A DNA stretch of 64,000 nucleotides from Fangia hongkongensis FSC776 = DSM 21703. Its GTDB lineage: Bacteria > Pseudomonadota > Gammaproteobacteria > Francisellales > Francisellaceae. The stretch spans positions 62,001 to 126,000 of the forward strand of contig NZ_KB902271.1 in assembly GCF_000379445.1 (NCBI RefSeq), written 5' to 3'. The notes beneath the pieces are model-generated. The model saw nothing but the letters and a program-made list of their open reading frames with translations. It ran no database searches and was not told the DNA's origin. This document shows, in pieces, positions 53,636-62,445 of the stretch; the first letter of the stretch is position 1; every line of letters begins with the position of its first letter. The translations under genes were made by a program, and so were the position numbers.

Positions 53636-54843
53636 CTGATCAAATACAAAAACCCTCAAGAAAAAAGCTTATTATCGCTTTTGCAGTAGTGATTATCGCA
53701 CTTTTGATAATTTTTGGGGGCATTTTTGGCTTTGCCCACATGGTAAACAGCAAAAAAGAAGAGGCCATGAAAACATGGAAGATGCAGCCTGCTGAAGTAA
53801 CAGCAACAACAGCAAAATCAGTCAATTGGAACCCAAGCATTAAGGCTACCGGTCAAGCAGTTGCCATTCAAAGTGTGAATGTAACCACCCAATCAGCAGG
53901 TGGCTTAATTGACTCTATCTCATTTGAATCAGGTCAAATGGTTAAAAAAGGCCAAGTTCTCTTTACTCTTGATACGTCACAATTAAAAGCACAGCTCGCA
54001 CAAGCAAAGGCACAATTGCAACTATCTAAAATCACCTATGATCGAAACAAAGAGTTGATCAAACAAAATGCTGTTTCTGAACAAACGCTTGATCAGTCAA
54101 AGGCAACTTATGATTCAGATTTAGCGAGCGTGCAATCTATTGAGGCAGATATTAACTTCAATATTATTCGTGCACCATTTGATGGCAAAATAGGGATTAG
54201 ACAAATCAGTCTTGGTCAGTTCTTCCAAGCAGGAAATAGCGCTGCAACTCTCACAATGATTTCCCCTATTTACATCAACTTCCCTGTTCCACAAAATCAA
54301 ATGGATCAAATTCACATCGGTGGAAAAATCAAATTTACAAGTGATGCCTATCCTGGCAAAACTTTTGAGGCAAAAATTACAGCAATTAACTCTGAAGTAT
54401 CAAGTAACAACTTGGCGCTTAATGTACAAGCTACTTATGATAATAAAGATAAAAAAGCCATGATTTATCCGGGCATGTTCTTAGATGTCAGCGTTGTGCT
54501 TCCTGCCATGCCAAACACGATCATCCTACCACGAAATGCCATTAACTATACCTTATATGGTGAGACAGTTGCGGTTTTAAATCCTGTGATGAAAAATGGC
54601 AAACCAGTTATGGCTGAATACAGTGCATTTAAAGATGGCTCTGTTCAAATGGTTTCAACTGGTAAAGCACAATACACAGTTAAATTGCAGCCAGTACAAA
54701 CAACAGCAACTGATGACAATCAAGTCATTGTCCACAAAGGAATAAAAGCAGGTCAGCTGGTTGCTACTTCTGGACAAAACAAACTACAAAATGATGACCC
54801 AGCAGTTGTTAACAATGAATTTAACTTCAAGAATAACCCATAG
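53632..54843 (+). CDS. RND efflux periplasmic adaptor subunit
   Basis: This 403-residue membrane-fusion protein has one N-terminal membrane anchor (IIAFAVVIIALLIIFGGIFGF), a lipoyl half (GGLIDSISFESGQMVKKGQVLF), a coiled-coil hairpin (about 120-170), the second lipoyl half (IIRAPFDGKIGIRQISLGQF) and barrel and membrane-proximal domains. It links the following RND pump to an outer-membrane channel. The ATG overlaps the dsbB stop as ATGA, and the pump gene begins 11 bp after its stop. No outer-membrane channel gene is in the operon. Confidence 0.93.
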   Translation: MTDQIQKPSRKKLIIAFAVVIIALLIIFGGIFGFAHMVNSKKEEAMKTWKMQPAEVTATTAKSVNWNPSIKATGQAVAIQSVNVTTQSAGGLIDSISFESGQMVKKGQVLFTLDTSQLKAQLAQAKAQLQLSKITYDRNKELIKQNAVSEQTLDQSKATYDSDLASVQSIEADINFNIIRAPFDGKIGIRQISLGQFFQAGNSAATLTMISPIYINFPVPQNQMDQIHIGGKIKFTSDAYPGKTFEAKITAINSEVSSNNLALNVQATYDNKDKKAMIYPGMFLDVSVVLPAMPNTIILPRNAINYTLYGETVAVLNPVMKNGKPVMAEYSAFKDGSVQMVSTGKAQYTVKLQPVQTTATDDNQVIVHKGIKAGQLVATSGQNKLQNDDPAVVNNEFNFKNNP

Positions 54844-54854
54844 GATTTGAGCTT

Positions 54855-57800
54855 ATGCATTTTATTGATATCTTCATTAAACGGCCGGTACTTTCAACCG
54901 TCATAAGCTTGCTTATCCTTGTGGCAGGGATCGGAACGGCATTGACTTTGCAAGTACGCCAGTATCCGTACATGAATAATGCGACTATTACAGTCACCAC
55001 ATCTTACCCAGGGGCTAACCCAAGTGTTATCCAAGGCTTTGTAACCACGCCTATTGAGCAATCTGTAGGTAGTGCAGATGGCATAGATTACATGACATCA
55101 CAAAGTGCACTTGGAACCAGTACCATTACGGTTAACGTTAAGCTTGGCTCAGATCCAAACAATGTTCTTAGCCAAGTAGTGCAAAAAGTAAATGCTGTAT
55201 TAAACCAGCTGCCAAAAGCAGCCGAATCCCCTGCCATCACTATGGAATCAGGAAACTCATTCCCTTCACTGATTTTAAGTTTCACCAGTGATGATTTAAA
55301 TGAGCAGCAAATTACAGCCTATATCAAAAACCAGCTTACACCAAAGCTTCAATCACTAGGCGGCATCTCAAACATTATTATTTGGGGGCAAAAGCCTTAT
55401 GCCATGCGTGTTTGGTTAAACTATGACAAAATGGCCAAACTGGGTGTTTCACCTGATGATATTGCTAATGCTCTGCAATCCAATAGTTTGATTGCAGCCG
55501 GTGGACAAATTAAAGGACCTTATTTTAACATCACCCTAAACCCAACCACTAACCTTGAAACCGCTCAACAGTATGGCTCGCTTGTTGTTAAAAATGCTGA
55601 CGGGCATCAAATTTACCTTCGTGATGTTGCCAAAGTTGAACTTGGCGCACAGAACTATACATCCAATGTAAGCTTTAATGGTAAAGAAGGGGTATTTGCA
55701 GGTGTGGTGGCGGCATCTGATGCCAACGTATTAACAGTTGTTCAAAAGATTCTAGATCAAATGCCAGAGATTCGTGAAGGCCTCCCAAGCGGTATGATCA
55801 TGAATACAGTGTATAACAACACCACTTATATTAATGCCTCTATTGTAGATGTCGTTAAAACATTAATTGAAGCGGTTATTATTGTGACCGTGGTGTTATT
55901 TTTATTTATTGGTTCATTACGCTCTGTGATTATTCCGATTGTCGCCATTCCGCTATCGATGATCGGCGCATTTTTCCTGATGTTCTTAATGGGCTTTTCA
56001 ATCAACCTGTTAACGCTCTTATCGATGGTGCTTGCCATTGGTCTTGTTGTCGATGATGCCATTGTTGTTTTAGAGAATATCTACCGGCATATTGAAGAGG
56101 GACTCTCTCCTTTTAAAGCAGCTGTCCAAGGGGCAAGGGAAATTGCTAATCCTGTAATTTTAATGACCTTAACCTTGGTTGCGGTATATCTTCCAATCGG
56201 GATGATGGGCGGACTGACAGGTATTCTATTTACTGAGTTTGCTTATACATTGGCAGGTGCCGTTGTGATCTCTGGGATCGTTGCCTATACTTTCTCACCA
56301 ATGCTATGCTCTAAAGTGTTATCACACTCTATTACAGAAGCCAAAACAGTTAAGTTTATCGATGCTTTATTTGAGCGCTTAAAAAATGGATATGATAAAG
56401 CACTTCATCATATCATGCAGGTTCGTGTTGTAATCATCCTCTTTGCTGTTGTTGTATTGGCAAGTTGTTACTTCCTATTAATCGGTACAAAATCTGAGCT
56501 CTCACCAGTTGAAGATCAGGCCTTTATTGGAATTCAAGGGACAGCACCATCTCCTGCTAATATTCATTATTTAAACACATTCACACCTTCTATTTACAAA
56601 GAAATGGATAGTATGCCGGGCAAGGAGTCTGCCTTTGTGGTAAATGGTTATCCACAATCCAATAACACATTTGGTGGACTGGTGTTAAAGCCTTGGGATG
56701 ATCGAAGCAAAACACAGATGGAAATCAAGCCACTATTGCAAAACAAACTAAATAGTGTTGCTGGAACACAGGTTTACACCTTTGAAATGCCATCGCTACC
56801 GGGCATTCCATTTGGACCGCCAGTGCAATATGTTGTCCAATCCATTGGTAGCTATCAAGGCATCAACGATGTCGCAAATAACCTTATTCATAAAATGATG
56901 ACAAGTGGTTTGTTTGTCTTTGCACAAAGCGATTTAAAATTTGATAACCCGCAAATGATGGTTAAAATTGATCGCTCTAAAGCTGCAGCGTTAGGTATTA
57001 GCATGCAACAAATTGCAAACACCTTAGGTTATGCTTATTCTGGAGGTTATGTGAATTACTTCAGTCTTCTAGGCTATAGTTATCAGGTTATCCCAGAGCT
57101 TCAAGACAGCATGAAACTCACTAAGGAGCAATTAGGGCAAATTCAAATTCAAGCGTCCAATGGCACCTTGGTTCCATTATCAGCTATTGTCACATTTGAT
57201 ACCCAAAGTGTACCACTCAGTTTAAATAGATTCCAACAGCTAAACTCAGCCACCATCTCAGCTGTCCCATCCCCGGGTGTCAGTCAAGGTCAGGCAGTTG
57301 ATTACCTACAAGGTTTATCTAAAACTGAACTGCCAAAAGGCTACACGCATGAGTACTCTGGCTCAGCAAGACAGTTCTTGGAAAATTCAAACCAAATGGT
57401 GATTGCATTTATTTTTGCCATTATTGTTATTTTCCTAATGCTTGCAGCACAGTTTGAAAGCTTCCGTGATCCACTGATTATTCTGATCAGTGTTCCAATG
57501 TCGATTTGTGGTGCACTGATTCCGCTTTATATTGGTCAGCTCTTTAACTTTGGTTATGCTTCGATTAATATCTATACACAAGTGGGACTTGTTACCCTGA
57601 TTGGGCTGATCAGCAAACACGGGATTTTGATTACTGAGTTTGCCAATAAATTGCAAGAAGAGGGCTACAGTAAAGTTGATGCTGTATTGAAATCAGCAAG
57701 CCTACGTCTTCGCCCTATTTTGATGACAACCGCCGCAATGGTCGTTGGGGTTCTACCACTTGTTTATGCAACGGGCGCCGGCGCGGTATCTCGCCAGTCA

Positions 57801-57968
57801 ATCGGTATTGTTATTGCATCAGGGATGACCATCGGTACACTCTTCACCCTCTTTGTTGTCCCTGTTGTCTATAGCTACCTTGCTAAAGATAGAAGCAAAT
57901 TGATCGCAAGATGGAAAGAAGAAGATAAGATGATTGCAGAGATTAATAAATCTCATTCACTTGAATAA
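54855..57968 (+). CDS. RND multidrug efflux pump, inner-membrane permease
   Basis: This 1037-residue pump of the AcrB/MexB superfamily uses proton flow to export compounds. It opens [21 protein letters not shown], has twelve membrane segments in two sets, two large periplasmic porter regions, and the proton-relay acidic pair in MVLAIGLVVDDAIVVLENIYRHIEEGL. The second half has the usual lysine region (LIGLISKHGILITEFANKLQEEG). It follows its adaptor and shares the promoter before dsbB. Substrate range cannot be read. The likely TolC partner lies elsewhere. Confidence 0.95.
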   Translation: MHFIDIFIKRPVLSTVISLLILVAGIGTALTLQVRQYPYMNNATITVTTSYPGANPSVIQGFVTTPIEQSVGSADGIDYMTSQSALGTSTITVNVKLGSDPNNVLSQVVQKVNAVLNQLPKAAESPAITMESGNSFPSLILSFTSDDLNEQQITAYIKNQLTPKLQSLGGISNIIIWGQKPYAMRVWLNYDKMAKLGVSPDDIANALQSNSLIAAGGQIKGPYFNITLNPTTNLETAQQYGSLVVKNADGHQIYLRDVAKVELGAQNYTSNVSFNGKEGVFAGVVAASDANVLTVVQKILDQMPEIREGLPSGMIMNTVYNNTTYINASIVDVVKTLIEAVIIVTVVLFLFIGSLRSVIIPIVAIPLSMIGAFFLMFLMGFSINLLTLLSMVLAIGLVVDDAIVVLENIYRHIEEGLSPFKAAVQGAREIANPVILMTLTLVAVYLPIGMMGGLTGILFTEFAYTLAGAVVISGIVAYTFSPMLCSKVLSHSITEAKTVKFIDALFERLKNGYDKALHHIMQVRVVIILFAVVVLASCYFLLIGTKSELSPVEDQAFIGIQGTAPSPANIHYLNTFTPSIYKEMDSMPGKESAFVVNGYPQSNNTFGGLVLKPWDDRSKTQMEIKPLLQNKLNSVAGTQVYTFEMPSLPGIPFGPPVQYVVQSIGSYQGINDVANNLIHKMMTSGLFVFAQSDLKFDNPQMMVKIDRSKAAALGISMQQIANTLGYAYSGGYVNYFSLLGYSYQVIPELQDSMKLTKEQLGQIQIQASNGTLVPLSAIVTFDTQSVPLSLNRFQQLNSATISAVPSPGVSQGQAVDYLQGLSKTELPKGYTHEYSGSARQFLENSNQMVIAFIFAIIVIFLMLAAQFESFRDPLIILISVPMSICGALIPLYIGQLFNFGYASINIYTQVGLVTLIGLISKHGILITEFANKLQEEGYSKVDAVLKSASLRLRPILMTTAAMVVGVLPLVYATGAGAVSRQSIGIVIASGMTIGTLFTLFVVPVVYSYLAKDRSKLIARWKEEDKMIAEINKSHSLE

Positions 57969-58030
57969 GACAACCTATCGCATCTACTATACTTCTTTCT
58001 AATTACATTTAGTCAGGAGGATTTTCTAAC

Positions 58031-58864
58031 CTACAAAGATAATGAAGAATGTATCGATGTTCTAATAACAGAGTGTAAATACTGAATTTTCTCATGCAAT
58101 TCTTCTTTATGCCTACAGCCCAACTTTTCCTTTAAGGCGGCTAGAACCCCCTCAACTGTGCGAACGGATAAATAAGCATGATGGCAAATTTCCTTAGGCT
58201 TATATAGCCCACTATAGATGAGCTTAAAAACCTTAAGCTCTGAACGCCCTAAATTTAACTGCTTTGTAATTGCGCTATCAAAGTTATATTGATATGAATT
58301 TTCAATATCTCGCATATTAATACACTGACTTATCTCATGCATATCTTGATAATATCTATCTTGAGATATCCTCTGGTATAAGTCATTCAATCCACGATCT
58401 ACAGCATGCTTCTGAGTTAACAAACACTCAACAGCACTTCTGTTTGGCAACTCTGTCAACAGGGAGATAATTCCACCATCAAGCTGATAACGTTGATAGC
58501 TCCATGGATGCAAATTTTTTCCCTTAGCATTATTAAGTAAGCTTAAAAACACATCATTTTTTTCAAGTTTCTCATTTGATTCTAGGTAATGATAGACATC
58601 AGCATCAAACGTATTTTGAGGTAGTTTCAACATTGCATTATAGTTAAAATATGGCAAGTTATTATAGATTAGGGAGTACGCCCATATCTCTGCTGTATCT
58701 CCACCTTTTAAGACAGCATATAATATTTCACCTGACGGTTTGTATACCAAAATACCAAGGGCACCATTGTAGGAAATAGCTTTTAATGCTTGATCTAAAT
58801 AAGTATTTAAACTTTTAATTTTCTTCGTATCAATTGCATGATGGATATATTCTATTTTATGCAT
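58031..58864 (-). CDS. LuxR-family transcription regulator (orphan)
   Basis: This 277-residue protein has a C-terminal LuxR-type helix-turn-helix at about 205-265 (LGRSELKVFKLIYSGLYKPK, then LSVRTVEGVLAALKEKLGC). The first 200 residues form a domain I do not recognise; it is neither a response-regulator receiver nor clearly an autoinducer-binding domain. The gene converges on the RND operon (62 bp apart), so it could regulate that pump, but no direct evidence shows this. A probable histidine-kinase remnant lies upstream on the same strand. Confidence 0.82.
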   Translation of the reverse strand: MHKIEYIHHAIDTKKIKSLNTYLDQALKAISYNGALGILVYKPSGEILYAVLKGGDTAEIWAYSLIYNNLPYFNYNAMLKLPQNTFDADVYHYLESNEKLEKNDVFLSLLNNAKGKNLHPWSYQRYQLDGGIISLLTELPNRSAVECLLTQKHAVDRGLNDLYQRISQDRYYQDMHEISQCINMRDIENSYQYNFDSAITKQLNLGRSELKVFKLIYSGLYKPKEICHHAYLSVRTVEGVLAALKEKLGCRHKEELHEKIQYLHSVIRTSIHSSLSL

Positions 58865-59055
58865 TGTTATTATTCAGCTTATTTGATATTTTATCATTGT
58901 CCAACCCTAACTCTGTAATCTCTGCCTATACAAAATCAAGAAAAGAACAAATAATAATCAAAAATACCTTTCTATGTTAACCTATTTTGACTTTATTTTG
59001 AACAATATGGTGATTTAACCGAAATCGCGTTAGAGATACCTTAACCTCCAAAACG

Positions 59056-59190
59056 CTATTTTATCTTCCATACAATATATACCCCAAAACCAGTTGGCTC
59101 GAGATTACTGAGTTTTACAGATCCACCGGTTTGATGCACTGGTGTTTTTAATCCGCCATTTGATATCAGCGATGACTGCTTTATAAAAGG
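59056..59190 (-). pseudogene. possible C-terminal remnant of a histidine kinase
   Basis: The minus-strand frame that ends at the TAG at 59056 reads VHQTGGSVKLSNLEPTGFGV and then YIVWKIK. This matches the end of a histidine-kinase ATPase domain, where V-x-x-x-G-G-x-x-x-L-S-N-x-x-P-x-G-x-x-V-x-I is common. The preceding SNGGLKTP looks like a G2 box (GGLGL) with a deletion. No upstream catalytic part remains before the permease gene. The rest of the 389-bp gap (58865-59253) shows no gene I can support. Confidence 0.45.
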
Positions 59191-59253
59191 ACATAATGAT
59201 AACTGCCTACTATAAGTGCTCACTGATAGTTTATACATCTATAATAATTATCG

Positions 59254-60420
59254 CTAAAACGGCTGAGAAATTCCTAACAGGTTCAATATCTGAGCCACAA
59301 TAACAAGTGCGCCCAAGGTTAAAGCATAATAGTTTTTAAATGGGCTTTTCTCTGATTTATCTAAATACACTGGGGTAAATACAAAAATGACCACAGCAAA
59401 AATAGCTGCGTATTGAAGTGCGAGGATAAACCCTTTTGGATAAAACACCGTAAAAACAAATGGTGGAATAAAGGTTAATAAAAATCCAATGACTTTATTC
59501 ATCTGATAACCAAAACGGCTACAGGTATCTTTAATATAATGATAAAGCGATAGCCCCACACAAATAAAGGATGTGATAATAGATATATTGATAAAGACCG
59601 ACAAGAAGGTGTTTATCCACGCGCTTTGGGTTGCCACTTTCACTTCAGCCATAAAGCTATTTAAGGTATTGCCTGCCTGAAATATCGACTCATAACTGTG
59701 CGCGCCTGTCTGTGGCAAAATCGCCAAACACACTGCCACCCAAATAAGATAAATGACAAGCACCATTAAGCTGCCGATAAGGACACTTTTTCTTACAGCT
59801 TTCACATCCCCTTTTTGATACTCATACAGCACAGGGATAATATTTTGAAAACCAAATGATGGCAAAAGCGTTGGCCATGCAAAAATAAGTGCATAGAGCG
59901 ATAATGGACCATGAATGAAATTCGCCCATTTTAAACAAACCAGCATACTAATCACGCACAAGGCATAAAAGATCAACTTGAGTGATACAAAAGAGCGATT
60001 GACATAATCACTTAACTTTGCACTTAAAATAACTAAACCAAAGATTAAAATAAAGACAATTGCATCAATAGACACACTTACATGTTGCGCGGCAGCCACA
60101 AGGCTTACTAATGCTGCTCCTTGTGTTGTATAAGCAGCCATCAGTGCATATAACAAAAGCAGATACACAATAGTAAAGATGATTTGCAGGCTTATCGGCA
60201 TATGAGATTTAATCAAAGTAGTATAATTCACCCCAAGTGGATATTTCTCACAAACACGAATAAGCTTAAGACCTGTAACATACATCACAGACCAAGATAA
60301 TATAATCAAAATCACCGATGCCCATAAGCCACTTGCTGCGGTAATTAAAGGCAGCGATAACATCCCTGCACCAATGGTTGTTCCCACGACTAAAAAGGCG
60401 CCGCCAAGGGATTTTTGCAT
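59254..60420 (-). CDS. aromatic amino acid permease (HAAAP family)
   Basis: This 388-residue inner-membrane transporter has about eleven membrane segments and the HAAAP opening (MQKSLGGAFLVVGTTIGAGMLSLPLITA), as in TyrP and Mtr. It likely imports tryptophan or tyrosine with protons. The ATG at 60420 is preferred, because GGAGAG lies just upstream; the long in-frame opening at 60522 is not supported by any similarity. It diverges from the Tim44-like gene. Confidence 0.9.
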   Translation of the reverse strand: MQKSLGGAFLVVGTTIGAGMLSLPLITAASGLWASVILIILSWSVMYVTGLKLIRVCEKYPLGVNYTTLIKSHMPISLQIIFTIVYLLLLYALMAAYTTQGAALVSLVAAAQHVSVSIDAIVFILIFGLVILSAKLSDYVNRSFVSLKLIFYALCVISMLVCLKWANFIHGPLSLYALIFAWPTLLPSFGFQNIIPVLYEYQKGDVKAVRKSVLIGSLMVLVIYLIWVAVCLAILPQTGAHSYESIFQAGNTLNSFMAEVKVATQSAWINTFLSVFINISIITSFICVGLSLYHYIKDTCSRFGYQMNKVIGFLLTFIPPFVFTVFYPKGFILALQYAAIFAVVIFVFTPVYLDKSEKSPFKNYYALTLGALVIVAQILNLLGISQPF

Positions 60421-60567
60421 GTTTCTCTCCAAAGATAAATATAAACAATGTAACGATACACAAATACAATCTATCTGCCAAGTAATAAATGTTTTGTTGT
60501 TGGTATCTATAGCAAATTTCAACTATCATGTCAGCGACAACAATAACCGAATATACAGGCAGGGACT

Positions 60568-61419
60568 ATGTTACAACACTTGAATTTAAAAAGACTTCTT
60601 GTGATTTTTTCACTTTTATTTTTAGCTTTTTCAAGCTTTCAAATTGCTGAGGCAAAGCGTTTTGGCGGTGGCTCAAGCCATGGCTATTCGCGCTCAGCGG
60701 CACCTGCAAAAAACACAAACTCTACCGCTGCCAACCAAACCCAGAAAAAAGGCGGCTTTGGCATGCTTGGCGGAATTTTGGCGGCACTTGGTTTAGGCGC
60801 GCTTTTTGCTTGGCTGTTTAGCGCTCAAGGAATGACTGGACTTATTATTGTCCTTTTAATTCTTGCAGCTCTCGTTTTTATGTTCAGACGAAGTAAATTA
60901 GCACAACAGATGCAACAAAATCATATGAACTCACAACAAGCTTCAGCGCAAAACACACGAGAAGAGAGTCATCAATCTCAAAGTGCATTTACACAACATG
61001 CAAATACACTAGAGGCAACAGCCGCAGAAAACACAAGTGTAGGGATCCAAGATGGTAAATTGCCTGATGGCACACCAGAGTCTGTTTTTAATCATCAGGC
61101 ATTAAACTTATTCAATCAGCTTCAATCGCTGAATACACAAAGCGGGCTTGAAAAAATCAAAGGCTATTTAACTGAAGATTTATATGTCAGTGTTAAAGAT
61201 GATATTCATGAAAATACCGACATTGCTGAGTTTAAAGATTTAAACTCCAAGGTGATCTCTTGTGAAAAACAAGGCGATAGCTGGGTTGCCAGTGTGATGT
61301 TTATCGGACAGGTAAAAGAAGATAATACTAGCAATTGGGAAAGTTTTGAAGAAGTCTGGCACTTCACTCGCAAAGATCAAGAGCACTTATGGCAAGTTGC
61401 AGGTATTCAGCAGTTTTAG
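60568..61419 (+). CDS. Tim44-like domain membrane protein
   Basis: This 283-residue protein has a signal peptide or anchor (LLVIFSLLFLAFSSFQIAEA), a Gly/Ser/Asn-rich linker (KRFGGGSSHGYSRSAAPAKN), two further membrane segments (about 66-86 and 89-107) and a C-terminal Tim44-like domain (about 165-283, with LFNQLQSLNTQSGLEKIKGYLTEDLY and a final W-H-x-T-R pattern). Bacterial relatives are membrane proteins of unclear role. AGGG stands before the ATG. Confidence 0.85.
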   Translation: MLQHLNLKRLLVIFSLLFLAFSSFQIAEAKRFGGGSSHGYSRSAAPAKNTNSTAANQTQKKGGFGMLGGILAALGLGALFAWLFSAQGMTGLIIVLLILAALVFMFRRSKLAQQMQQNHMNSQQASAQNTREESHQSQSAFTQHANTLEATAAENTSVGIQDGKLPDGTPESVFNHQALNLFNQLQSLNTQSGLEKIKGYLTEDLYVSVKDDIHENTDIAEFKDLNSKVISCEKQGDSWVASVMFIGQVKEDNTSNWESFEEVWHFTRKDQEHLWQVAGIQQF

Positions 61420-61459
61420 TGATTTCATAACAACCTAACTTAACACGTATTCAGTACGC

Positions 61460-61488
61460 TTTTCAGTCAATATCTTCTTTTATATAAT
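61460..61488 (+). promoter_or_regulatory. promoter of the 61.5-kb lipoprotein gene
   Basis: TTTTCA (61460-61465) and TATAAT (61483-61488) are 17 bp apart. AGGAGAG follows just before the ATG at 61528. Confidence 0.65.
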
Positions 61489-61527
61489 TCCTCCTACATT
61501 TTTGTAACAAACCATTAGGAGAGTATA

Positions 61528-62445
61528 ATGAAAGATAAACTAGTAAATAGCATAAAAATTATTCCTGTATTAGTACCATTGTTGTTAGCGGCTTGTGGCA
61601 CTGGCTCCAATAGTGGGAACAACCCTCAGCCATCACACACAGAGACGTTATCATTTTCTAGCCAAAGCTCTCCTGAATATGCAAACATAACCAGCATGCA
61701 ATCACCAAGTGGCTTTATTGAAGTAATAGCGACACAAAGTCCAAATATTATGTTCAACATGCAAGCAATAAACTCAATAAGTTCTTTTACTATCTTATCT
61801 ATTGATGGTAGCGATGGCATTACCATTGATGAGGATCATTCAACCTGTCATACAGGTGATAAACTTTATACTGATGATAAATGTCGCATTTACTATATAA
61901 TCCACCGTAACAATAAAGCTACTATGGATCAACAAACTATTGATATCACCACCTCTGAGGGGCATTATCAGAAGACTATTCAAACCAAGTTTGTTAATAA
62001 ATGTGATCAAAATTTAGTCACCATCAATACAAATTCACCAGAAATTTTTACTTCTTTGAATAAGACGACCACATTAAATATAAACCCTAGTGACTTAAAC
62101 AGTCCAAGTGTCTTAATTGAGCGCAGCTTCTACGATGATTATATTAGCTCTACAAACCTGACTAAAGACTTACCTAGAAAACTAGTACAACCCTTGATAA
62201 ACGGCAAACGATCAAAAGATTGGTATTACAAAATTTCAAAATTAGATAATCTTAACGCAAATAGCGGGTTAACTATTTTCTGGCTTCAAGGAATGCTTGA
62301 TAAGCTACCTAATAGCACTTATGCAGCTGAACTTAAGCAACCTAGCAAAAAACCTGTGTTTATTGTTGAAGGGTCCAACTCAAAAAACCAGTATGGGGCA
62401 TACTATCCAAAGTTCAATATAATACAAACACCTAATAAACACTAG
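61528..62445 (+). CDS. hypothetical lipoprotein
   Basis: This 305-residue protein has a lipoprotein signal with lipobox LLAACG at about residues 19-24, then a polar, Ser/Asn/Thr-rich linker. I do not recognise the rest, which has few cysteines (about four) and a beta-rich look. It has its own promoter and an AGGAGAG ribosome-binding site. It shares the bases CTAG with the convergent uvrA, so each gene ends in TAG on its own strand at 62442-62445. Confidence 0.82.
   Translation: MKDKLVNSIKIIPVLVPLLLAACGTGSNSGNNPQPSHTETLSFSSQSSPEYANITSMQSPSGFIEVIATQSPNIMFNMQAINSISSFTILSIDGSDGITIDEDHSTCHTGDKLYTDDKCRIYYIIHRNNKATMDQQTIDITTSEGHYQKTIQTKFVNKCDQNLVTINTNSPEIFTSLNKTTTLNINPSDLNSPSVLIERSFYDDYISSTNLTKDLPRKLVQPLINGKRSKDWYYKISKLDNLNANSGLTIFWLQGMLDKLPNSTYAAELKQPSKKPVFIVEGSNSKNQYGAYYPKFNIIQTPNKH

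Noticed and set aside
60374-60583. 69-codon plus-strand frame before the Tim44-like gene
   Set aside because: It overlaps the start of the permease gene and is the complement of its conserved N-terminus.
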